A DNA stretch of 6,173 nucleotides, taken from assembly GCA_964579415.1 (NCBI GenBank), contig CAZOGW010000155.1, positions 1-6,173 of the forward strand. Direction: 5' to 3'. This document shows positions 1-5,148 of the stretch, piece after piece (positions within the stretch are counted from its first letter, which is position 1; each line of letters starts with the position of its first letter). The translations under genes and the position numbers were made by a program. A model generated the notes under the pieces. It did not search any database, had not been told where the DNA came from, and saw nothing but the letters and a program-made list of their open reading frames with translations. Source of the stretch: CAZOGW01 sp964579415. Its GTDB lineage: Bacteria; Actinomycetota; Acidimicrobiia; Spongiisociales; UBA5794.

Positions 1-28
1 CCTTCGTGGATGTGTCCGGACATGACGA

Positions 29-53
29 AGCCCCGGCCATCTGGACCGGGGCT
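29..53 (-). terminator. Stem-loop downstream of the minus-strand gene ending at 72
   Basis: An 8-bp perfect inverted repeat (AGCCCCGG at 29-36, CCGGGGCT at 46-53) encloses a 9-base loop. It lies about 20 bases past the stop codon at 72-74 when read on the minus strand. There is no clear T-tract, which is common for terminators of high-GC actinobacteria. Its position supports 72 as the natural end of the upstream gene rather than read-through in the other frame. Confidence 0.5.
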
Positions 54-71
54 GGTGGGGTTGGCTTGGTG

Positions 72-498
72 TCATAGCAGGCGCAGGGCGGTGGCCAGCC
101 ACCCCTCGGCGTGGCGGATCGGCTCCAGGAAACTGGAGGGGCACCAGGCGGGGTCCGGGTGGGCCGTGGTGGCCTGTGATGATCCGGGCCGCAGCCTCCA
201 GGCGGATCGCGACCGCCCGGTGGCGAACGCCCTCGCGAGCCAGGGCGACGAGTTCCCACTCGTTGGTGCTGGGCTCTTTGCCGTAAACGTTCACGACTGT
301 GAGCGGATGCGGGTGACGCTGGTGCTGCTGATTCCACATCTCCGCAATCACGGGCAGATCGAGAAGGGGCAAGAGCTGGGACCAGGCGCGATGCCCGACG
401 CGGCACTCGCCGTAACCGGTCACGACGTGTGCAGCCCATCGGTAGGGATGGGGCAGGCGAGCAAGAGTGCGCTGTTCATGTTGTTCAAGCGCGGACAT
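72..498 (-). pseudogene. Hypothetical protein gene with a probable one-base frameshift near its 3' end
   Basis: I do not recognise the family. The ATG at 496-498 is preceded by a near-perfect Shine-Dalgarno (AGGAGGT, complement of 509-515) at 10 bases, which fixes this start. The frame stays open upstream to about 663, with a GTG near 630, but that extension lacks comparable RBS support. About 107 residues read as convincing protein (for example LLPLLDLPVIAEMW and STNEWELVALAREG). After about position 180 the same frame becomes proline/arginine-rich and runs off the left edge without a stop. One frame over, a natural ending appears (EPIRHAEGWLATALRLL, then TGA at 72-74), directly before a stem-loop. 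Start to stop is 427 bases, that is 3n+1, so one extra base near 165-180 would explain the break. The intended product would be about 141 residues, with no signal peptide or membrane segment. If no frameshift exists, it is an intact gene extending beyond the window. Confidence 0.55.
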
Positions 499-508
499 GC
501 GTGGGAGT

Positions 509-515
509 ACCTCCT
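509..515 (-). promoter_or_regulatory. Strong ribosome binding site for the gene starting at 498
   Basis: The minus strand reads AGGAGGT 10 bases before the ATG at 498. This is a near-complete anti-Shine-Dalgarno match and decides the start over an in-frame GTG about 130 bases further upstream. Confidence 0.7.
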
Positions 516-525
516 GACATGAGAA

Positions 526-561
526 GGCCCGTGCCCGCCGCCGGAGCAGCAGGAACGGGCC
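526..561 (-). repeat. Leader hairpin just upstream of the RBS at 509-515
   Basis: Perfect 7-bp arms GGCCCGT (526-532) and ACGGGCC (555-561) enclose a 22-base GC-rich loop. On the minus strand the hairpin ends about 10 bases before the Shine-Dalgarno. It could be the terminator of an upstream transcript or a leader structure affecting translation of the 498 gene. A second, shorter hairpin (CCGCC/GGCGG, 576-590) lies beside it. The pairing is visible; the function is inference. Confidence 0.4.
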
Positions 562-814
562 AGGAATGGAGAAGGCCGCCACCAAGGCGGTGACGGCCGG
601 ACGAAGTGCTTGGCGGTGCCTCGTCCTCACTCTGGAGGAGTCCTCAGGATTCGCCCTCGACTACTTACGGCGCGCATGTGCACACCAGTTGTCGGTGAAC
701 GCCATTCTCTCATGAACTGGACGGTGATACAAAACAAGACTGGAGATAGAAAAATGCCTTGGGGATTCAGCGTGAATGGCGTGATTACTAACCGAACGAT
801 GGCACCACGGAGCC
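562..814. other. Largely non-coding stretch with one tiny SD-preceded ORF
   Basis: No convincing long gene is seen on either strand. Part of it (about 715-775) is clearly more AT-rich than the surroundings. A plus-strand 27-residue ORF (ATG 754, TAA 835-837) has GGAG at 742-745, 8 bases before the start. Its product begins MPWGFSVNGV and is not recognised. A TGTGCACA palindrome lies near 677-684. I cannot assign a promoter confidently. The stretch may hold the control region of the minus-strand gene at 498 and of the plus-strand operon starting near 1058. Confidence 0.4.
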
Positions 815-1054
815 ATGCGATCACCCCGAGGTCATAAGGTCCGGGAACGTGACCAGGCATTGCGATGGGTCGGCTCCGGTCATTCCAACCGCTACGTGAC
901 GAGCCCGCAACGCTGGAGATGTCTCGCCTGTCTCAAGGCTGTTCAGTCACACTCGTATCGCGGCACGATCGGCAGGCCCGGTGAGGGTTTGCGCGCGGAC
1001 CGGGCGGGGCATGAAGGGAGCGGAAGAGCCACCGCGCTCGCGACAGAAGGGTGA
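815..1054 (+). CDS. Doubtful small hypothetical protein, 79 aa
   Basis: This is a low-confidence call. The central part (about residues 5-45, including the stretch RWRCLACLKAVQ) reads like real protein. The pattern of RGH early on followed by a CxxC pair loosely resembles small phage-type zinc-ribbon or HNH leader domains, but the expected first cysteine is absent (SPRGH instead of CPxGH), so zinc binding is uncertain. The C-terminal 30 residues are low in character and overlap a hairpin at 976-1005. The start has no good RBS: GGAG lies only 2 bases before the ATG. Its TGA (1052-1054) is 3 bases upstream of the next ATG at 1058, which would fit translational coupling with the following operon. 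It could equally be leader DNA without a gene. Confidence 0.28.
   Translation: MRSPRGHKVRERDQALRWVGSGHSNRYVTSPQRWRCLACLKAVQSHSYRGTIGRPGEGLRADRAGHEGSGRATALATEG
976..1005 (+). repeat. Inverted repeat upstream of the two-gene operon
   Basis: GCCCGGT (976-982) pairs perfectly with ACCGGGC (999-1005) around a 16-base loop, about 50 bases before the ATG at 1058. It may be a leader structure in the operon's 5' region, or chance in GC-rich DNA. It lies inside the doubtful ORF 815-1054. Confidence 0.3.
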
Positions 1055-1057
1055 ATC

Positions 1058-1594
1058 ATGATCGGGATTCTGGCCAACGTTGCCCTTGGAGGCATGCGCT
1101 ATCTGCAAGAAGAGGGCTATCTACAGGGCGCGGAGGGCAAGGCAGTAGCGTCCGCGGCATCCAAGGCAAGGGAGGCTCAACGCCAGGCATGGGAGGCCGA
1201 GCGCCACGCCCAGGCGGTAGCTCGGGCCGAGGAAGTGATGGCTAACCCGGACGCCCACAGCTTGGATGCTGTCACTGAAGCCTACGAAACCCTCAAGGCA
1301 GACGAGGAGCATCGGAGGGCAGAGCAAGAGCTCCGCCTTCGGGAGGCCGCTCGGGCGCAGAGGGCACGAGAGGACGCTGCCCTGCGGCTGGCGGCCGACC
1401 AAGAGCGACGTGAGGCTGAGGCACAAGCAAGACTTGAGGAGGAACGGCAGCGTCAAGCGGCCGAGGATCAGCGCCGTCGCGAGAAGGAAAGTCGCAAACG
1501 AGCAGACGCACGAGCCACGCTCGACAACCCGAACGCCAGCGAACTTGACCGCTCGTTCGCCCGTCAGGTTCTGCGCAAGCTGGGTGACGCATGA
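1058..1594 (+). CDS. Highly charged coiled-coil protein, 178 aa, first gene of a two-gene operon
   Basis: The family is not recognised. The start is ATG 1058 with AAGGG 6 bases upstream. A short, weakly hydrophobic N-terminus (MIGILANVALGG) is followed by an Ala/Glu/Arg/Gln-rich segment, residues 27-150. This is almost certainly one long helix or coiled coil resembling TolA-type or trigger-rod regions in composition only, so homology searches will give spurious coiled-coil hits. The charged rod (about 81-150) is flanked by two similar motifs, near 57-80 and 151-174. Both carry NPxAxxLD (NPDAHSLD at 63-70, NPNASELD at 157-164) followed by an amphipathic helix, which suggests an internal duplication of a helical-hairpin cap. 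There is no signal peptide, membrane segment or catalytic motif, so it is probably a cytosolic structural or adaptor protein. Its TGA overlaps the next gene's ATG (ATGA at 1591-1594), so the two proteins are probably co-translated and may interact. Confidence 0.85.
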   Translation: MIGILANVALGGMRYLQEEGYLQGAEGKAVASAASKAREAQRQAWEAERHAQAVARAEEVMANPDAHSLDAVTEAYETLKADEEHRRAEQELRLREAARAQRAREDAALRLAADQERREAEAQARLEEERQRQAAEDQRRREKESRKRADARATLDNPNASELDRSFARQVLRKLGDA

Positions 1595-2667
1595 GCCGCG
1601 AGCCCTTCGTTTTGGCCGAGTGGCGGCCCGACACGCCCCCAGGCCTCCCCGGCGAGCTGGGGCGAGTCATACGAGTGAAGGAATGGGCCGAGGGCGCGGG
1701 CACCCTGGCAATGGGTCTCGCCCTCCTTGCGCTGCTCTCTGCACTCTTCCTGGGCGCACAGGCGGCTGCTTTGAGCGCCATCTTCTTCGTTGTGGGTGCC
1801 GTCAGCAGCATGGTTATGCGCTCAGCGGAGAACGCCGGAGCACGCCTGAACCCGGAAGACTTCCGGTACGGGGCCAGCGAGGTCACTCGCATCCAGCATG
1901 AAGTCGTGCAGCACGCAAACACGTGGTTGGACTCAGCCAACCCGGCCGATACGACTTCTCAGTACCCGGACGTGGCCAAGATGGTGGCGCAGTGCGAGGA
2001 AATGCGGGGTCAGGTCACGCTTATGGACGACAAGATCGCAGAGGAAGCTTCGACGGCTGGCGCTGGGTGGCAGTCGCCCACCAGTAGGCAGCGGGACCAG
2101 GTCGTTTCCCGGATGCGCCAGATTCTCGCTCAGATGACCATGCTTGCCGAGGCCGCGAAGCAGTACCGCGCACACGCGATCGAATGGGAGCGAGAGCAAG
2201 CTCAGCGTCAGGTTGAGTTGGAGTACCGGGAGGAACTCCATGTCCTCGAAGCCGCCGAAGCCATCTACGCTGACAACTACGAAGCGGTATGGTCCGCGCT
2301 CGGTGACGCCGATAGTCGCGCAGGGCTACCTTCCCCTGCCAAGGTCGCGCAAATGCGAGCACCTCTAGGTGGCTTCGCGACGGCGAGTCTCACGCCATCC
2401 ATCGAGCAGTCCGAATCCAAGTTGGTGCGCCTAGACAGTGAGTCACTTGATCCTGAACAGCGAAGGCAGGGGCATGAGGTTCTCGACCGCATCAAGGGCT
2501 ACGCGGCGTGCATCTCCGCTGGCATCGCACGCATCAATGCCAAGGGTGACCTGGTTCCAGTCCTGCCCGAGGTTGATGCCGAACGGCTCCGAATGCTGCT
2601 CAGCGAGCAGCATGTGCGCATCGTTGTCGAGTCCGAGCTAGCCCAGGTCAGTGGGACTAGCGCCTGA
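1591..2667 (+). CDS. Membrane-hairpin protein with long cytosolic helical domain, 358 aa
   Basis: Function is not recognised. It starts in a 4-base ATGA overlap with the upstream charged protein, the classic arrangement for coupled translation. Residues 1-35 are polar. Two hydrophobic segments follow, about 36-54 and 57-77, separated by only a few residues. They predict a tight membrane hairpin with both ends on the same side, probably cytosolic given the lack of a signal peptide. The remaining 280 residues are mostly helical and charged, with likely coiled coil around 165-225 (for example EREQAQRQVELEYREELHVLE), then a Gly/Pro-containing break near 240-270 and a further helical domain to the end. 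No catalytic motif or Walker motif is visible. The best inference is a membrane-anchored scaffold or sensor that works with the product of the gene before it. The gene is intact and followed 4 bases later by a strong terminator. Confidence 0.85.
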   Translation: MSREPFVLAEWRPDTPPGLPGELGRVIRVKEWAEGAGTLAMGLALLALLSALFLGAQAAALSAIFFVVGAVSSMVMRSAENAGARLNPEDFRYGASEVTRIQHEVVQHANTWLDSANPADTTSQYPDVAKMVAQCEEMRGQVTLMDDKIAEEASTAGAGWQSPTSRQRDQVVSRMRQILAQMTMLAEAAKQYRAHAIEWEREQAQRQVELEYREELHVLEAAEAIYADNYEAVWSALGDADSRAGLPSPAKVAQMRAPLGGFATASLTPSIEQSESKLVRLDSESLDPEQRRQGHEVLDRIKGYAACISAGIARINAKGDLVPVLPEVDAERLRMLLSEQHVRIVVESELAQVSGTSA

Positions 2668-2671
2668 CGCA

Positions 2672-2708
2672 CGGCCCCTGGCAAGGGCTGACCCCCTTGC
2701 CAGGGCCG
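2672..2708 (+). terminator. Strong stem-loop terminator of the two-gene operon
   Basis: A 15-bp stem with one bulged C (left arm 2672-2687, right arm 2694-2708) and a 6-base loop CTGACC starts 4 bases after the TGA at 2665-2667. There is no T-tract after it. It is the most stable hairpin in the window. It clearly closes the plus-strand operon and may also act on minus-strand transcripts coming from the gene ending at 2912. Confidence 0.85.
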
Positions 2709-2771
2709 AATACCTTCGACGCCCACGACTCGTTTCGAGCGTTGGATCGATCCACTGACGACTTCCGGGTG

Positions 2772-2792
2772 TATCGGAGGTCGTATCCGATA
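2772..2792. repeat. Perfect 7-7-7 inverted repeat of unknown function
   Basis: TATCGGA (2772-2778) and its reverse complement TCCGATA (2786-2792) are separated by 7 bases, giving about two helical turns between outer ends. The site lies in the roughly 200-base gene-free gap between the operon terminator and the end of the minus-strand broken gene at 2912, in DNA locally richer in A/T. It could be a protein binding site or a weak hairpin for the minus-strand transcript. Nothing else was identified in this gap. Confidence 0.4.
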
Positions 2793-2911
2793 GCGATTCG
2801 GGACCGTCGAGGACTTCCCGCAAGCGCCCGACTCCTGGCGAGCTGGGGGCGACGCGCCTGCGAGACCGGATTGCTCGATCTCCGTGCGAGTCGGCCTGGT
2901 GGGCGCTGCTG

Positions 2912-3314
2912 TCACTCGAAGACGATGTCGTAGTCCGGTCCGACCTCCTCCTGGAGACGGTCGCGGACAGTGTGCGGTCGTTCTTCCAGAGCTGCCAGTC
3001 GGCTGTCTGCGAGGCTGCCTCTTCGTACTCATCGTCGCCGAATCCGAAGCCCTGGTCCTGCCACCACGCATCCAGGTCCTCAGGTCGCCTTCGAGCTCGG
3101 AGCTGATCCCGATCATGTCGGCTGTGACGAATCCGATGACCTGTGCCGGATCTCCACCACGCACGCTTGAGATCTGCCGGATCCCTTCTTCGACGATCAC
3201 CTCGATCGGGAGGTCGACGTCAACTTCCGGGGCAAGCCGCAGCCGCACGCAGTCGGAGGATGCTCGTAGCCCCGACAGCCAATCGGGCTCACCCAGGATC
3301 ATCTGACGATCCAA
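2912..3314 (-). pseudogene. Hypothetical protein gene broken by two frameshifts
   Basis: I do not recognise the family. The reading frame opens at TTG 3312-3314, directly after an in-frame TGA, or at ATG 3300-3302, which gives MILGEPDWLSG. No clear RBS is seen. About 78 residues are good protein (for example DLPIEVIVEEGIRQISS and AQVIGFVTADMIGISSE). Near 3075-3085 the coding signal moves one frame over (EDLDAWWQDQGFGFGDDEY). It moves again near 3000-3030 to the third frame (SLADSRLAALEERPHTVRD, then DYDIVFE and TGA at 2912-2914). The last frame has a TGA at 3029-3031, so a single shift cannot rescue the gene. Start to stop is 403 bases (3n+1), matching two one-base losses. The intended product is about 134 residues, acidic and soluble. 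It is divergent from the nuclease gene at 3400, with 85 bases between the starts. Either natural decay or sequence error is possible. Confidence 0.6.
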
Positions 3315-3388
3315 TCACGCGTCGAAGCCACCATCGTCGTTTGCTCGTCCGGGTGCATGGCAGCTTTCCGGCGGTCAGGATCGTGGAC

Positions 3389-3396
3389 GGAGGTGG
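3389..3396 (+). promoter_or_regulatory. Ribosome binding site of the nuclease gene
   Basis: GGAGGTGG lies just before GTG (3397) and ATG (3400). The 6-base gap from GGAGG to ATG 3400 favours the ATG as the true start over the adjacent GTG. The 85-base gap between the divergent starts at 3314 and 3400 shows no promoter I can call. Confidence 0.65.
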
Positions 3397-3399
3397 GTG

Positions 3400-4489
3400 A
3401 TGCCGATCCAGCACAGTTTGTGGGTGGCGGGTCAGCCGCCGACCGAGTTGCGCGAGACGCGGCTGGTCAGCGAGTTCGCGCTGCACCAGATGATCCGGGC
3501 CGCGCCGCAGCTGTTGTCGCCGGACTGGATGCTGATCGGCAGCGAACAGTCAGCAGTCGGCGGTCGGTTCGACCTGCTGGCGATCTCGCCCGACGCCGGG
3601 CTGGTGCTCAATGAGCTGAAGCGGGACCGCACCCCGCGCGAGGTCGTCGCCCAGGCCTTGGACTACGCGTCGTGGGTGCAGGGCCTCACGCCCGAGGACG
3701 TCGCCGCGATCTACAAGCAGTTCTGCGGCGGGCGGGACCTCGCGGCCGACTTCGAGCATCGTTTCGGCAGCGCGTTGGACGACGACGAGATCAACAACCG
3801 GCATGAGATCGTGGTCGTGGCTTCGGAGCTTGATGCCAGCACCGAGCGGATCGTGCGCTACCTCGGTGAACGCGGGATCGCCATCAACGTGCTCTTCTTC
3901 CGCGTCTTCCAGTACGGGGAGACCCAGTTGATCAGCCGAGCGTGGCTCACCGATCCCATCGAGGCTCAGACGAGCACCACGACTAGCGGCGGGCGAGGGC
4001 CACGCGGGCCGTGGAACGGCGAGTACTACGTGAGCTTCGGCGCCGAGCCTTCCCGCTCCTGGGAGGAAGCCCGCCGGTACGGTTTCATCTGCGGTGGCGG
4101 GGGGCTGTGGTACTCCCGCACCCTGAACCAGCTGAGCATCGGGGGCCGGGTGTGGATCAACATCCCCGGCACTGGGTACGTCGGCCTCGGGGTAGTGACT
4201 GGCCCAGCACAGCCCTTCCGTGAGTTCCAGGTCCAACACGACGGGCAGGAACTGCCCGCCGCAGCCGTCCTCAAGCTGGGCGACTACCACCGCGATGACG
4301 CCGACGACCTGGAGAAGTGCGAATGGTTCGTCCCGATCCGCGTGGCTGGACACCGTTGATCATGCCAGCGCCGTGCGAGAGACAGGCTTCTTCGGCAACC
4401 AGAACACCGTCGCTGCCCCGCGTGCCGCGTCCTGGGACGCCACCGTGGAACGGCTCAAGCACACCTTCACCCACTGGGACGACAGTTGA
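3400..4489 (+). pseudogene. PD-(D/E)XK nuclease fused to a PUA/EVE-like domain, frameshifted near the C-terminus
   Basis: Residues 20-95 show the PD-(D/E)XK (RecB/NucS-like) nuclease core: a helix with E25, GGRFD with D58, then LNELK with E72 and K74, and a following helix with Q85 (VAQALDYASWV). This core normally cuts DNA using metal ions. After a Ser/Thr/Gly linker (about 188-206), residues 207-270 form a second domain (YYVSFG, WEEARRYGFI, GGGLWYSRTL, IPGTGYVGLG) resembling PUA/EVE-like folds that can read modified bases; that assignment is from memory of similar proteins. The first frame ends at TGA after residue 319 (4357-4359), in VPIRVAGHR. One frame over, the sequence continues as WLDTVDHASAVRETGFFGNQNTV and on to TGA 4487-4489, which looks like the true C-terminus. 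The total of 1090 bases (3n+1) fits one inserted base at 4339-4342. The truncated protein keeps all visible catalytic residues and may still be active. It converges on the RusA-like gene. Confidence 0.75.
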
Positions 4490-4526
4490 GCGGCTGAACC
4501 TCGGCAAGACAGCAGTTGAATCGAGG

Positions 4527-5093
4527 TCAGGACAGCGCAATGCCCGCCCACGTCGACTCAGTCGTGCGAGTCAGGACTCGGATGACGACGTCGACGTTGC
4601 CTGCTGAGGGCGTCCCGTCGAGTGCCCGGCCGAGTCGTCGCTCTGCCTCGACGCTGACGCGGGTGACGAGTGAGTCGTCGTCCAGGAGCACCGGCATGGG
4701 CTCTTCGGGGGTGGTCGGGTTGGGCACCTGTGGGAGTTGATTGGATGCTCTGGGCCGTCTCAGCGCATCGAGGAGAGTCTTGAGTCGATTGTCGATGTCG
4801 CCGCCTTGGACGACCTTGCCGGGCGGCCCTGGGCGCAGGAGGAGGACGTCCAACTCTGCGAGCGCATGAAGCTTGGGGTGGACGATCGGCGCGAACCACC
4901 ATCCGTCGACCGATTCCCGGAGATCCAGGCTCTTCGACCCATCCCAGAACCTCGCGTTCGCCAACGGGGGCAGGGCCATGAGCTCTCGAAGCTGAGCGGC
5001 GAACGCACATCTGATGTCGTGCCCGAGCCCGACGTGCGCCGACCGGTTGCCGCTTGGCGGCAGCGGTCCGTGGTAGGTCAGGACGAATCGCAC
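4527..5093 (-). CDS. RusA-like Holliday junction resolvase family protein, 188 aa
   Basis: RusA enzymes are small dimeric, metal-dependent nucleases that resolve Holliday junctions. The diagnostic motif is present: DIDNRLKTLLDAL, with D99, D101 and K105 spaced as in RusA (D70, D72, K76). An acidic DDDS cluster at 138-141 can supply the remaining aspartate (RusA D91), although the interval is about 20 residues longer than in E. coli RusA (120 aa). The protein is larger overall because of an extra segment, residues 10-75 (LPPSGNRSAH and WDGSKSLD). The GTG start at 5091-5093 is chosen because AGGTGA lies 7 bases upstream and protein-like sequence begins there (VRFVLTYHGPLPPSGN). The frame is open upstream to 5429, but that part is only the shadow of the methylase gene. 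It follows hsdM by 55 bases on the same strand and probably shares its transcript. The gene is intact. Resolvase activity and its role beside a methylase are inference. Confidence 0.72.
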   Translation of the reverse strand: MRFVLTYHGPLPPSGNRSAHVGLGHDIRCAFAAQLRELMALPPLANARFWDGSKSLDLRESVDGWWFAPIVHPKLHALAELDVLLLRPGPPGKVVQGGDIDNRLKTLLDALRRPRASNQLPQVPNPTTPEEPMPVLLDDDSLVTRVSVEAERRLGRALDGTPSAGNVDVVIRVLTRTTESTWAGIALS

Positions 5094-5148
5094 GATGGCC
5101 TCACCTATACCTGTGGTCGAGTCAGGGTGATGACGTACCTGGCAGGGC

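Noticed and set aside
10..522. Plus-strand 170-residue ORF
   Set aside because: Antisense shadow of the minus-strand gene at 72-498, which has a near-perfect RBS and better protein composition.
627..860. Minus-strand 77-residue ORF
   Set aside because: No RBS and no recognisable protein character; lies in the leader region.
1293..1940. Minus-strand 215-residue ORF
   Set aside because: Low-complexity Arg/Pro/Ser shadow spanning the overlap of two intact plus-strand genes.
2499..2911. Continuation of the minus-strand ORF from 3314 past the broken gene
   Set aside because: It runs through the operon terminator and antisense into the membrane-protein gene, with low-complexity composition; it exists only because of the frameshifts.
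3550..4353. Minus-strand 267-residue ORF
   Set aside because: Antisense to the nuclease gene, whose PD-(D/E)XK motif fixes the coding strand.
4498..4527. 6-bp inverted repeat ACCTCG/CGAGGT between the convergent gene ends
   Set aside because: Short stem with an 18-base loop; too weak to call a bidirectional terminator, although its position between the two stop codons is suggestive.
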